The notes under the pieces are model-generated. The model worked only from the letters and a program-made list of their open reading frames with translations, was not told where the DNA came from and did no database searches. A DNA stretch of 64,000 bases, from the NCBI RefSeq assembly GCF_000787835.1, contig NZ_BBPP01000015.1, forward strand, positions 1-64,000. Direction: 5' to 3'. The position numbers and the translations under genes were made by a program. Of the stretch, positions 53,344-62,348 are shown piece by piece; position 1 is the first letter of the stretch; each line of letters begins with the position of its first letter. This DNA comes from Streptacidiphilus melanogenes (GTDB lineage Bacteria > Actinomycetota > Actinomycetes > Streptomycetales > Streptomycetaceae).

Positions 53344-54528
53344 CTACAGCCACTCGCCTTCCAGGGCGGTGGCGGTGAGGCCCGGAGCGGCCGCGTACAG
53401 GACGGCGCGACTGCCCGGGGCCTGCCCGGCGTCGTGCGCCCGCCGCATGATGTCGAACACCGCGGCGCCTCCGCGGTTGCCGCTGGTGTAGCTCTCCCGG
53501 CTGTGGTCCAGCAGTCCCGACGGCCAGGCGTCGGGCATCGTCTGCTCCATGTACTCCAGCACCCGGGTCCCGCCGGGGTGCGCCAGCAGCACGTCGGGGT
53601 GCCAGGCCTCCGGGTCGTCCTGGTAGCGGACGCGCAGCCACTCCCACATCGCGGTGACCGTCTCCTGGACCGCGCGCGGCCCGCGCCGGTCCATCACGAA
53701 GTGGGCGCCGTCCTCCCGCGTGTCCAGGCGGTGCAGGTCCTGGGTGCCGGGCAGCGTGTGGTGCCAGGCGGAGTCCAGGCGCAGCACCGACTCGTCCCGT
53801 TGACGGCCGGTGACCACCGCCGCGACTGCGGTGTCCGCGAACAGCAGCCGGACGATCAGGGACTCGAGCGTGTCGTCCGCGGGCTGGTAGGTGGTGCTCA
53901 GTGCCTCCGAGATCACGACCAGGACCACCCGGTCGGGATCGGCGGCCACGAGGTCCGCGGCCAGCGCCAGCGAACGGGTCCCCGCTATGCACGCCCACTG
54001 CGTGGCCGGCAGCAGCATCGCGTCGTCGCGCAGCGGAAGGCTGTTGGCCAGCGCGACGTCCAGACCCGGCAGCGCCGGGGTGGTGGAGTGACTGGTGATC
54101 AGGCAGTCGACGTCCGCGGCGTCCAGTCCGGCGATCTGCAGGGCCCCGCGCGCCGCACGCTCACCGTAGGACCGCACGGCCTCCCAGGCCGGTGCGGTGC
54201 GCTCCTGGACGGTCTGCGGCGTGGGTATCGCCTCGAGTGCGGCGATGGCGCGGTCCACCTCCCGCTGGGTGAACCCGTCGCGCTGCAAGGCCTCTTGGGC
54301 CGAGGCGACGCCGACCGCCTGGAGGCCGCCGCCGCTGCCCGGCGCGACTGCCGCCTCCAGCGGCAGCATCCAGCCCCGGGCCTCGATGCCGGTGCTCGCC
54401 GCGATGCCGTCGATGCGCGGCTCCCACGCCGCATGCGGATGCCGGTCGCGCACCTCCTCGACGATCTGGCTGGTCTCCACGGTGTGCTCGCCGTGGATGA
54501 CGGCAGGAGGGCAGAGGTAAGCGGCCAT
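53344..54528 (-). CDS. Divergent type III polyketide synthase
   Basis: A 394-residue protein with the thiolase fold of type III PKS. The catalytic triad is readable: Cys180 (ATQWACIAGTRSL), His317 (LLAHPGG) and Asn351 (YTSGNRGGAAVF). RGWMLPLE (51-58) also matches the family. The GFGPG signature is replaced by AAAPG, and FGDGA by FADTA, so it is far from known RppA or alkylresorcylic acid synthases. Starter and product unknown. No tailoring genes flank it. The ATG at 54528 has AAAGGTG upstream. The 380 bp to the esterase gene hold no further gene. Confidence 0.75.
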   Translation of the reverse strand: MAAYLCPPAVIHGEHTVETSQIVEEVRDRHPHAAWEPRIDGIAASTGIEARGWMLPLEAAVAPGSGGGLQAVGVASAQEALQRDGFTQREVDRAIAALEAIPTPQTVQERTAPAWEAVRSYGERAARGALQIAGLDAADVDCLITSHSTTPALPGLDVALANSLPLRDDAMLLPATQWACIAGTRSLALAADLVAADPDRVVLVVISEALSTTYQPADDTLESLIVRLLFADTAVAAVVTGRQRDESVLRLDSAWHHTLPGTQDLHRLDTREDGAHFVMDRRGPRAVQETVTAMWEWLRVRYQDDPEAWHPDVLLAHPGGTRVLEYMEQTMPDAWPSGLLDHSRESYTSGNRGGAAVFDIMRRAHDAGQAPGSRAVLYAAAPGLTATALEGEWL

Positions 54529-54821
54529 GCTGGTGCACCTTTTCAGGGGGGACATGGGGTCGCGGCCAAGAGGGCGCCGACGGGCGCCACTTCGGAGCGC
54601 GATTCCCTTCGAGGATGCACACAAAATGGACATATACGCTGTGACGTAGACAACTTGGACGGCGTCGATGAGTGTGATGCGGCCCACGTCCTCCGGTCCC
54701 ATGCGAACCGTGCGCCACTGGATCCCCAGCTGACTCCCGTTCATCCGACGATCTGTCAGGAGTCGTCAGCCAAAAGGGCGTACCTTGTCAAAACGCTGGC
54801 ATGAACACTTCCCCGGGTGTG

Positions 54822-54835
54822 TTACCGACTGGTAA
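54822..54835. promoter_or_regulatory. Inverted repeat upstream of the esterase
   Basis: TTACCGACTGGTAA, perfect 5-bp arms around a 4-bp centre, 74 bp before the esterase start. Candidate operator; regulator unknown. Confidence 0.4.
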
Positions 54836-54908
54836 AAAGTTCGACGACGCGCGTCGACCTGTCCCCACCCCTGACCAGTCGTGCACCACCACCACAAGTG
54901 GAGGTTCC

Positions 54909-55715
54909 ATGCGCAGCCCCGCGTCCAGACGGCTCCTGGCAAGCGCGATCGCCGCCGGCGCCCTGCTCACCGGCGCCCTCGCCGCGGCCCCCACCGCGCA
55001 GGCGTCGACGGGCGGCTACGTCGCCCTCGGCGACTCCTACTCCTCCGGAGTGGGCAGCGGCAGCTACATCTCCTCCAGCGGTTCTTGCGAGCGCAGCACC
55101 CTCGCCTACCCCTACCTGTGGCAGCAGGCGCACGCGCCTTCCAGCTTCAGCTTCCAGGCCTGCTCCGGTGCGACCACCGCGGACGTGCTCAGCGGTCAGC
55201 TCTCCACGCTGAGCAGCAGCACCTCCGAGGTCAGCATCACCATCGGCGGCAACGACGCCGGCTTCTCCTCCACGATGGAGACCTGCGTCCTGGACGGCAC
55301 CAGCTCGTGCCTGTCCGCGGTGAACACGGCCGAGAACTTCATCAACACCCAGCTCGGCGCCAAGCTCGACGCCGTCTACACGGCGATCCGCTCCCACGCG
55401 CCCAACGCCCACGTGGTGGTGCTCGACTACCCCCACCTCTACGCGGTCCCCGGTGACTGCCTCTTCGGGATCAGCGACACCAGCCGGTCCGCGATCAACG
55501 GTGCGGCCGACGACCTGGCCTCGGTCACCGCCAAGGAGGTCGCGAAGTACGGCAACTTCAGCTTCGCCGACGTCCGCAGCGCCTTCTCCGGCCACGAGAT
55601 CTGCACCGACTCGCAGTGGCTGCACAGCACCACGCTGCCGATAGACGAGTCCTACCACCCCACCTCCGCCGGTCAGTCGGGCGGCTACCTCCCGGTGTTC
55701 AGCGCCCACACCTGA
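54909..55715 (+). CDS. Secreted SGNH/GDSL esterase-lipase
   Basis: A 268-residue precursor with a signal peptide (cleavage near AQAS, residue 33). SGNH blocks: GDSYSSG with Ser43 (block I), the Gly in the FQACSGATT region (block II), GGND with Asn115 (block III) and DESYHPT with His250 (block V). Six cysteines suggest three disulfides, as in the streptomycete secreted lipases. ATG at 54909 behind GGAGG. Confidence 0.9.
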   Translation: MRSPASRRLLASAIAAGALLTGALAAAPTAQASTGGYVALGDSYSSGVGSGSYISSSGSCERSTLAYPYLWQQAHAPSSFSFQACSGATTADVLSGQLSTLSSSTSEVSITIGGNDAGFSSTMETCVLDGTSSCLSAVNTAENFINTQLGAKLDAVYTAIRSHAPNAHVVVLDYPHLYAVPGDCLFGISDTSRSAINGAADDLASVTAKEVAKYGNFSFADVRSAFSGHEICTDSQWLHSTTLPIDESYHPTSAGQSGGYLPVFSAHT

Positions 55716-55719
55716 TACT
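55714..55719 (+). promoter_or_regulatory. -10 box overlapping the esterase stop codon
   Basis: GATACT, starting inside the esterase TGA, lies six bases before the ATG of the VOC gene at 55726, which has no ribosome site. A leaderless transcript is likely. Confidence 0.5.
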
Positions 55720-55725
55720 GGGTGC

Positions 55726-56151
55726 ATGACCGCTGATCTCCCGCTGGTCCACCACGTCGAGTTGTGGACGGACGACCTGGCCCTCGCCGAACGGCAGTGG
55801 GGGCCGGTGCTGACCGCCCTGGGCTGCGAGCCGTTCCAGCACTGGCAGGACGGCCGCAGCTGGCGGGCCGGCGGGAGCTACGTCGTCATGGAGCAGTCGC
55901 CTGCGCTGCGGCCCGGAGGCCACGACCGGATGCGGGCGGGGATCAACCACCTGGCGCTGCGGGCCCCCGGGCGGGTCCGCAGCGCCGACCTGCGTGACGT
56001 GGCACTGGCCGCCGGCTGGACCGAGCGCGTGGACACCGGACAGGCGCTGCACCTGGTCGACGGTCAGGGCTTCGAGCTGGAGCTCGTCTACGACGAGCAG
56101 GACGAGCAGGACGAGCAGGAGGACCAGGCGGACGGCCCGGTCACGTCGTGA
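55726..56151 (+). CDS. Single-domain VOC (glyoxalase-like) protein
   Basis: A 141-residue VOC-fold protein (LPLVHHVELWTDDLALAE at the N-terminus, INHLALRAP, GFELELVYDE). Substrate unknown. It ends in an acidic tail with DEQ repeated three times. The last 11 bp overlap tail-to-tail with the acyl-CoA synthetase gene. Apparent leaderless start at 55726. Confidence 0.75.
   Translation: MTADLPLVHHVELWTDDLALAERQWGPVLTALGCEPFQHWQDGRSWRAGGSYVVMEQSPALRPGGHDRMRAGINHLALRAPGRVRSADLRDVALAAGWTERVDTGQALHLVDGQGFELELVYDEQDEQDEQEDQADGPVTS
56092..56118 (+). repeat. Triple 9-bp tandem repeat inside the VOC gene
   Basis: Three exact copies of GACGAGCAG, followed by the related GAGGACCAG, coding for the DEQ tail. 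Confidence 0.85.
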
Positions 56152-57997
56152 GCTGGACGGACGGGGCCGCCGCCGCGTCCGCGTAGAGGGCCTCGATGTC
56201 CGCCGCGCAGGCGCGCGCGATGGCCCGGCGGCGCAGCTTGAGCGACGGCGTCAGCAGGCCCGCCTGCTCGGTGAACTCGATCGCGAGGATGCGGAACGCG
56301 CGGACCGACTCGGCGCGCGAGACCGCCGTGTTGGCCGTCACCACCGCGCGCTGCAGCTCGGCGTGGAGCTCCGGGTCCGTCGCGGCCTCGATCGGGCTCA
56401 GCGGAGCGCGGCCGCGCACGCGCAGCCAGTGCTCGACGGCCTCCGGATCGAGGGTGATCAGCGCCGCGATGAACGGCCGGTCGTCGCCGACGAGCGTGCA
56501 GTGCGCCACCAGGGGATGGGTGCGGATGCGGTCCTCCAGCACCACCGGCGAGACGCTCTTGCCGCCGCTGGTGACCAGGATCTCCTTCTTGCGCCCGGTG
56601 ATGTGCAGGTAGCCCAGCCGGTCCAGATGGCCCAGGTCCCCGGTGGCCAGCCAGCCGCCGCGCAGCGTGCGGCCGGTGGACTCGGTGTCGTGCAGGTACC
56701 CCTGGAAGACCTGGCCGCCGGAGATCCAGATCTCGCCGTCCTCGGCGATCAGCACGCTGGTGCCCGGGATGGGCTGCCCGACGGTGCCGAAGCGGACCTT
56801 CTCCTGGGGGTTGGCGGTCGCGGCGGCCGTGGTCTCGGTCAGGCCGTAGCCCTCCAGCACGGTGACGCCCGCGCCGCGGAAGAACAGGGCCTGTTCCCGG
56901 CTCATCGCCGAGCCGCCCGACATGGCGTAGCGCAGCCGTCCGCCCAGGACCGCGCGCACCTTGCCGTAGACGAGGGACTCGTAGAGCTGGTGCTGCATCC
57001 GCAGCGCGGCCGAGGGGCCCGGGCCCTCGTCGAAGGCCTGACGCTCCAGCGCCTCGGCGTAGCGGACCGCGACCTGGTAGGCCTTCTCGAAGGCGGACGC
57101 GCGCCCGGCCCGTTCGGCGCGCTCTCTGGCTCTTCGGAGCATCTTCTCGAAGACGTACGGCACGGCCAGCAGGAACGTCGGACGGAACGCCGCGAGGGTG
57201 GGCAGCAGCTGGGTCGGCGAGGTGCTCGGCTCGTGCCCGAGCTTGATCCCGCCGCGGACCGCGGTCACCTGGATCATGCGCCCGAAGACGTGGGCCAGCG
57301 GCAGGAAGAGCAGGGTCGCCGGCTGCTCGCCACCGCGTCCGCTGAACACGTCGTCGTAGCGGGCCAGCAGGTTGTCGCACTCGGCGAGGAAGTTGCCGTG
57401 GGTGATCACGCAGCCCTTGGGGCGGCCGGTGGTGCCGGAGGTGTAGATGACGGTCGCGACGGTCTCCGCGACGACGGCCTGCCGGTGCTGGTTCACGTAC
57501 TCGTCCGGCATGCCCTGCCCGGCCATCGCCAGCTGCGCCAGCGCGCCCGAGTCCAGCTGCCAGATGTGCTGCAGGTCATCGAGGGTGTCGCAGACCGAGC
57601 CGACGGTCATGGCGTGGTCCTCGTGCTCCACGATGCAGGCGACGGCCCGGGTGTCGGCGAGGATCCAGCGCAGCTGCTCCGCGGAGGAGGTCGGGTAGAC
57701 CGGCACGGGCTGGGCGCCGAGCGACCACAGGGCGTAGTCCAGGACGGTCCACTCGTAGCGGGTGCGGGACATCATCGCGACCCGGTCGCCGAAGCGGATG
57801 CCCTGCGCGAGGAGGCCCTTGGCCACGGCCAGCACCTCGTCGCGGAAGTCGACGGCGGTCACGTCCGTCCAGACGTCTCCCTGACGCCTGGCCAGGACGG
57901 GCTTCTGCGGCGTCTCCTCAGCGGTCCGGTAGACGGACTCGGCCAGCCCCTCTGCCTTGGGGCACCGCGCCAGCGCCGGAACACTGAACTCGCGCAC
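56141..57997 (-). CDS. Long-chain acyl-CoA synthetase, FadD15-like
   Basis: A 618-residue AMP-forming ligase. The ATP motif YTSGTTGRPKG is at 185-195; VLEGYGLTETT, the WLATGDLGHLD segment and GRKKEILVTSGGKSVSP are present. It activates long-chain fatty acids with CoA. GTG start at 57997. Overlaps the convergent VOC gene by 11 bp. Confidence 0.92.
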   Translation of the reverse strand: MREFSVPALARCPKAEGLAESVYRTAEETPQKPVLARRQGDVWTDVTAVDFRDEVLAVAKGLLAQGIRFGDRVAMMSRTRYEWTVLDYALWSLGAQPVPVYPTSSAEQLRWILADTRAVACIVEHEDHAMTVGSVCDTLDDLQHIWQLDSGALAQLAMAGQGMPDEYVNQHRQAVVAETVATVIYTSGTTGRPKGCVITHGNFLAECDNLLARYDDVFSGRGGEQPATLLFLPLAHVFGRMIQVTAVRGGIKLGHEPSTSPTQLLPTLAAFRPTFLLAVPYVFEKMLRRARERAERAGRASAFEKAYQVAVRYAEALERQAFDEGPGPSAALRMQHQLYESLVYGKVRAVLGGRLRYAMSGGSAMSREQALFFRGAGVTVLEGYGLTETTAAATANPQEKVRFGTVGQPIPGTSVLIAEDGEIWISGGQVFQGYLHDTESTGRTLRGGWLATGDLGHLDRLGYLHITGRKKEILVTSGGKSVSPVVLEDRIRTHPLVAHCTLVGDDRPFIAALITLDPEAVEHWLRVRGRAPLSPIEAATDPELHAELQRAVVTANTAVSRAESVRAFRILAIEFTEQAGLLTPSLKLRRRAIARACAADIEALYADAAAAPSVQLTT

Positions 57998-58322
57998 GTG
58001 GTCTTTTCCCTCCCTGCCCCCCGAGGCGCGGGCGGCCGAGATCGAAAGTTACCTCTCGGAAACAGAGAGTGGCCAGAGTGCGTCCAGCTGCTTCACCGGA
58101 CTTCCACTGCGCGCGACCAGCGTCTGCAAGTTGCGGAGAAACCGACCGCACGCTGCGATTTCGCGAGATATGTGCCAGTTGTTCTGGTTTGGTGCACGAG
58201 ATGTGACGACGTGTGGCGAAGATCAGGCGAAATATGCGTTCGATGAGGCGGCCGATGCTCGAACTGGTACATGCGCAAGTAGTAGAGTCGCGGCGTTTCT
58301 GCCGGGCCCACAAGAGGAACCC
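57998..58322. other. Divergent intergenic region between fadD-like and cvnA genes
   Basis: A 325-bp gap without a gene and clearly less GC-rich than its surroundings, as expected for two divergent promoters. An inverted repeat CTCTC-N7-GAGAG lies at 58053-58069. A possible cvnA -10, TAGAGT, lies about 35 bp before the start codon. No firm promoter pair could be assigned. Confidence 0.5.
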
Positions 58323-61001
58323 ATGCGACTCCGCCGCAGATCCATCCGCGCGAAGATCACCGCGTTGCTCCTGGTACCGCTCATCGCGCTGACCGGTCTC
58401 TGGGCCTACACCTCGGCGGTCTCCGCTACCCAGGTGTGGGGCCTGCTCAAGGTCGTCGACGACTACAAGTGGTACGGCGCACCCGCCGACACGCTCTCCC
58501 GGGCGCTCCAGGACGAGCGGTGCGCCGCGGTCTCCTTCGCCGCGACCAGGATCAGCGGCAGGACCGTGCCCGCCTCGGTGCTGGCGCCCCTTCAGGCCGC
58601 GGAGGCGCGGACGGACGCGGCCGCCGCGGTCTTCGAGGCGCACGCCACCGACGCGGGGCACCGCAAGGACCTCAACGCCCCGTCCGAGGACGCGGTGCGG
58701 ACGATCCTCGACCAGGTGAACGCCCTGAAGGTGGAGCGCACCGCCGTCCAGCAGCACTACCTCGACTGGTTCAGCGTCTACGTCTGGTACACGAACGTCC
58801 AGGACCCCTTCTTCGACCTGCGCCTGGGCCTGAGCGACATCCCCGCCGGCGACCTCGCCCGCACCGCCCAGAACCTCGTCGAGCTGGTCCGCGCCCGCGA
58901 GTACATCTCCCGCGAGGACGCCCTGGAGGAGGGCGCCCACCTCCAGCCGGACCTGAGCGCCGTCCAGTTCCAGGAGATGCTCTCCACCTCCGCGACCGAG
59001 CAGCTGCTGCTGCGCGTCCACATCACCCAGCTGCCCGCGCAGCTGGCCTCGCTCTACCAGGACTTCGCCGACAGCTCCGACTACTCCGAGCTCAACGCCC
59101 TGGAGGACTACTCCGGGCAGCTCGGCGAGTCCCAGCACATCAGCCGGCTCAACTACGCGCAGTGGCGCGAGACCGCTGACCGGGTGCTGAACCGGCTCAG
59201 CGACATCGACCAGCAGGCCGCCACCGTCGCCGGACAGCAGGGGCGCGACTACGCCCTCGGCGTCATCTGGCGCGACGGCATCGCCGGCGCGCTCGGCCTG
59301 CTCGCGGTCGTCGCGACCGTCTTCATCTCGGTGCGCATCGGCCGCCGCCTCGTGCGCGAGCTGGTCCAGCTGCGCAACGGCGCCTTCGACCTGGCCGGCG
59401 TGCGCCTGCCCTCCGTCATGCGACGGCTGCGCGAGGGCGAGAAGGTCGACGTGGCCGTCGAGGCCCCGCCGCTCACCGCTCCCGACGAGCCCGGCCACGG
59501 ACCGACCGCGCCCGACGAACTGGCCCAGCTCGGCCGCGCGTTCAACGCCGTCCAGCGCGCCGCCGTCGAGGCCGCCGTCGAACAGGCCGAACTGCGGCGC
59601 GGCGTCTCCGCCGTCTTCGTCAACCTCGCCCGCCGCAGCCAGGCGCTGCTGCACCGCCAGCTTTCCCTCCTCGACGAGATGGAGCGGCGCGCCGAGGACC
59701 CGGAGGAGCTGGAGGACCTGTTCCGGCTCGACCACCTGACCACCCGTATGCGCCGCCACGCCGAGGGCCTGATCATCCTCTCCGGCTCGGCGCCCGGCCG
59801 CTCCTGGCGGCGGCCGGTCCGCATCCTCGACGTGGTCCGCGCCGGCGTCGGCGAGATCGAGGACTACGCCCGCGTGCGCGTCCACCGGATGCCGCCCGTC
59901 GCCGTCGTCGGCGGCGCCGTCTCGGACCTGGTCCACCTGCTCGCCGAACTGGTCGAGAACGCCACCGTCTTCTCGCCCCCGCACACCCAGGTGCGGATCG
60001 TCGGCGAGGAGGTCGCGCACGGCTTCGTGCTGGAGATCGACGACCGCGGCCTCGGCATGGGCGACGAGGCGCTGTCCGCCGCCAACGACCGCCTCGCCAC
60101 CGGAGGCGACTTCGACCTCGGCGACACCGACCGCCTCGGACTGTTCGTCATCAGCCGCCTGGCCGCCCGTCACCAGATCCGCGTCTCGCTGCGGCGCTCC
60201 CCGTACGGCGGCACCACCGCCGTGGTGCTGCTGCCCCACGAGCTGCTGACCCCGGCCGCGCCGCGTCCCGGCGACGCCGCCGGGACCGGTTCGGCGTCCG
60301 TCTCCGGCGCGGAGTCCGGCACCGCCTCGGGCGAGTACGCGCTGCCCGCGTCGCTCACCCGCGGACTGCGCGACGCACCGCCCGAGACCGGCCGCGCCTC
60401 GGGCAGCCGCCTCGCGTCGACCCCGCGCTCCTACCCGGGCCGCCTGGGCGGACCGCGCCCGCACACGCCCGACGAGGCCACCGGCGGCGGCCTGCCGCGG
60501 CGGCGGCCCAACCCGGCCCTGCAGGCCGTGCGTCAGGAGGTCCTGGCGGACGAGGTGCTGGTCGAGGAGGTGCTAAACGTCGAGGTCCTCGACGGTGGCG
60601 GCCTCGGCGCCCTCAGCGCGGCGGACCAGGTCGTCGGCACGGACGTGATCGACGCCGAGGTGCTGAGCGAGGAGGACCTCGCCGTCGAACTGCTGCCCGC
60701 CGTCGAGGACAGCCGTGTCGGCCACCCGGAACGGACCGCCCACGGCAGCGCGGCCGGAAGCACTCCGCCCGCACTGCCCCGCCGCGTGCGGCAGGCGAAC
60801 CTCGCGCCGCAGCTGCGCCGCAGCGGGGACGCCCCCGCACAGCCGGAGGGGCCGCGCTCCGAGCGCACGCCCGAGCAGGCGCGGGCGACCTTCGCCTCGT
60901 TCCAGCGGGGCCTCCAGCGCGGGCGCACCCAGCCCGCCCCGCCCACCGATGACCACACTGGCGCGAACACAGAACCGACTGCGGAAGGAACCACCCGATG
61001 A
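58323..61001 (+). CDS. cvnA: Conservon sensor kinase CvnA
   Basis: An 892-residue membrane histidine kinase-like protein. TM1 about 12-32; an extracellular nitrate/nitrite-sensing (NIT-like) helical domain about 45-305; TM2 about 318-338; HAMP-like linker; kinase core with FRLDHLTTRMRRHAEGL (His471) and HATPase_c boxes (Asn546 in LAELVENATVFSP, DDRGLGMG 573-580, DTDRLGLFVISRL). The long C-terminal tail is disordered. In conservons this protein works with a roadblock protein, a DUF742 protein and a Ras-like GTPase in a membrane-associated signalling complex. ATG behind AGAGGAA. Confidence 0.93.
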   Translation: MRLRRRSIRAKITALLLVPLIALTGLWAYTSAVSATQVWGLLKVVDDYKWYGAPADTLSRALQDERCAAVSFAATRISGRTVPASVLAPLQAAEARTDAAAAVFEAHATDAGHRKDLNAPSEDAVRTILDQVNALKVERTAVQQHYLDWFSVYVWYTNVQDPFFDLRLGLSDIPAGDLARTAQNLVELVRAREYISREDALEEGAHLQPDLSAVQFQEMLSTSATEQLLLRVHITQLPAQLASLYQDFADSSDYSELNALEDYSGQLGESQHISRLNYAQWRETADRVLNRLSDIDQQAATVAGQQGRDYALGVIWRDGIAGALGLLAVVATVFISVRIGRRLVRELVQLRNGAFDLAGVRLPSVMRRLREGEKVDVAVEAPPLTAPDEPGHGPTAPDELAQLGRAFNAVQRAAVEAAVEQAELRRGVSAVFVNLARRSQALLHRQLSLLDEMERRAEDPEELEDLFRLDHLTTRMRRHAEGLIILSGSAPGRSWRRPVRILDVVRAGVGEIEDYARVRVHRMPPVAVVGGAVSDLVHLLAELVENATVFSPPHTQVRIVGEEVAHGFVLEIDDRGLGMGDEALSAANDRLATGGDFDLGDTDRLGLFVISRLAARHQIRVSLRRSPYGGTTAVVLLPHELLTPAAPRPGDAAGTGSASVSGAESGTASGEYALPASLTRGLRDAPPETGRASGSRLASTPRSYPGRLGGPRPHTPDEATGGGLPRRRPNPALQAVRQEVLADEVLVEEVLNVEVLDGGGLGALSAADQVVGTDVIDAEVLSEEDLAVELLPAVEDSRVGHPERTAHGSAAGSTPPALPRRVRQANLAPQLRRSGDAPAQPEGPRSERTPEQARATFASFQRGLQRGRTQPAPPTDDHTGANTEPTAEGTTR

Positions 61002-61405
61002 CAGCCACGACGAAGCCGTCCGGCGACCTCAACTGGCTTCTGGACGACATGGTCCGGCGGGTGCCCGCGATCCGGCACGCCGTGGTGCTGTCCAGCGACG
61101 GTCTGGCCACCGGAGCCTCCGGTGAGCTGGCCCGGGAGGACACCGAGCACCTCGCGGCCGTCGCCTCCGGCTTCCACAGCCTCGCCAAGGGCGCCAGCCG
61201 CCACTTCCAGGCCGGGGACGTCCGGCAGACCATGGTCGAGCTCGACCAGGCCTTCCTCTTCGTCACCGCGGCCGGGGACGGCAGCTGCCTCGCCGTGCTC
61301 AGTGAGTCGGACGCCGACGTCGGCCTGATCGCCTATGAGATGGCCCTGCTGGTCCGCCGGGTCGGCGAGCACCTCGGCACGGATCCGCGGGGCTCGGCGG
61401 GGTGA
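60998..61405 (+). CDS. cvnB: Conservon roadblock/LC7 protein CvnB
   Basis: A 135-residue roadblock/LC7 fold protein (DLNWLLDDMVRRVPAIRHAVVLS, SDGLATGAS, FLFVTAAGDGSCLAVLS). In the conservon it is thought to bind CvnD and regulate its nucleotide state. The ATG overlaps the cvnA stop (ATGA). Confidence 0.94.
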   Translation: MTATTKPSGDLNWLLDDMVRRVPAIRHAVVLSSDGLATGASGELAREDTEHLAAVASGFHSLAKGASRHFQAGDVRQTMVELDQAFLFVTAAGDGSCLAVLSESDADVGLIAYEMALLVRRVGEHLGTDPRGSAG

Positions 61406-61854
61406 GACCGATGCCGGGGGAGCAGGACGGTTTCGACGGCGCCGACGGTTTCGAGGAGGAGCCGGACGACGCCCTCGCCGACCACGACGCCGAGGAGGCG
61501 GAGCTCGGTCAGCTGGTGCGCCCGTACACCCTCACCCGCGGGCGCACCCGCCACGCCGTCTCCGAGGCGTTCGATCTCGTCACCCAGATCAGCCCCGCGC
61601 CGCGGGAGTCCGGCGGCGCGGACGAGGAGGCCCAGGACCCCGAGCACGAGGCGATCCTGGAGCTGGTGCGGGTCCGCACGCTCTCCGTCGCCGAGCTCGC
61701 CGCCGATCTGGACCTGCCGCTCGGGGTGGTCCGCATCCTCCTCGGCGACCTGTTCGAGGCCGAGTTGATCGAGGTGACCCGGCCGGTCCCGGCGGCGGAA
61801 CTGCCGCACGTCGACATCCTGCGCGAGGTGATCCGGGGCCTGCGCGCGCTCTGA
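61402..61854 (+). CDS. cvnC: Conservon DUF742 protein CvnC
   Basis: A 150-residue DUF742 protein (LVRPYTLTRGRTR, then a winged-helix-like part LVRVRTLSVAELAADLDLPL, VVRILLGDLFEAELIEV). The acidic N-terminus is extended. GTG start overlapping the cvnB stop (GTGA). In most conservons cvnD follows at once; here a hairpin and two other genes intervene. Confidence 0.93.
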   Translation: MRPMPGEQDGFDGADGFEEEPDDALADHDAEEAELGQLVRPYTLTRGRTRHAVSEAFDLVTQISPAPRESGGADEEAQDPEHEAILELVRVRTLSVAELAADLDLPLGVVRILLGDLFEAELIEVTRPVPAAELPHVDILREVIRGLRAL

Positions 61855-61926
61855 CACGCGCACGCCCACGGATCACCTGTTCGTCGAATCGGGGCCGGGC
61901 CTCACCCGGAGGGGTCAATCGGACGC

Positions 61927-61948
61927 CGCCGCGGGCTGGCCCGCGGCG
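61927..61948 (+). terminator. Hairpin after cvnC
   Basis: CGCCGCGGGC (61927-61936) and GCCCGCGGCG (61939-61948) form a perfect 10-bp stem. It may end the cvnABC transcript before the inserted genes. Confidence 0.55.
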
Positions 61949-61967
61949 CGCTGGGCAGCTTCGCGGC

Positions 61968-62348
61968 ATGGAGCCACGGATCTGTCCGCCACCCCCGGTC
62001 CCGGCCGTCCCGCCGGTGCGACCGGGAGGCCCGCACATGCCGCCCAGGCCGCCGGCGTTCCCGCCCGCGCTGCGCTGCGCCTACGTCCACCCGCACCCGC
62101 CCGCGCACCCCCACCCGCGCCCGCTGCTGCGTCCGCCGGCGCCCCGTCCCACCCCCGTGCACGTCCAACCGGCCCCGGCCGTCCACACGCACGCCGCCAC
62201 GGCCGTGCCGCGCCCGCTGCCCGCGCCCGAGGTCGCCGCCCAGCCCGCCGCTCCCGAGGCCGCCTTCGTCTACGTGGCCATCACCATCCCCGCCCTGGTC
62301 GCCGCCGGGACCGGCGCCTTCCACCAATTCTTCGGAAGGGGACGCTGA
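61968..62348 (+). CDS. Proline/histidine-rich small membrane protein, unknown
   Basis: A 126-residue protein. The first 95 residues are dominated by Pro, His and Ala (for example YVHPHPPAHPHPRPLLR, with seven His in about 30 residues). A hydrophobic segment (VYVAITIPALVAAGTGA) and a short basic tail end it, so it may be tail-anchored. The stop codon is followed directly by the GTG of the next gene. No ribosome site at the ATG, so the start is uncertain. Codon use and coupling support a real gene, at moderate confidence. Confidence 0.5.
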   Translation: MEPRICPPPPVPAVPPVRPGGPHMPPRPPAFPPALRCAYVHPHPPAHPHPRPLLRPPAPRPTPVHVQPAPAVHTHAATAVPRPLPAPEVAAQPAAPEAAFVYVAITIPALVAAGTGAFHQFFGRGR

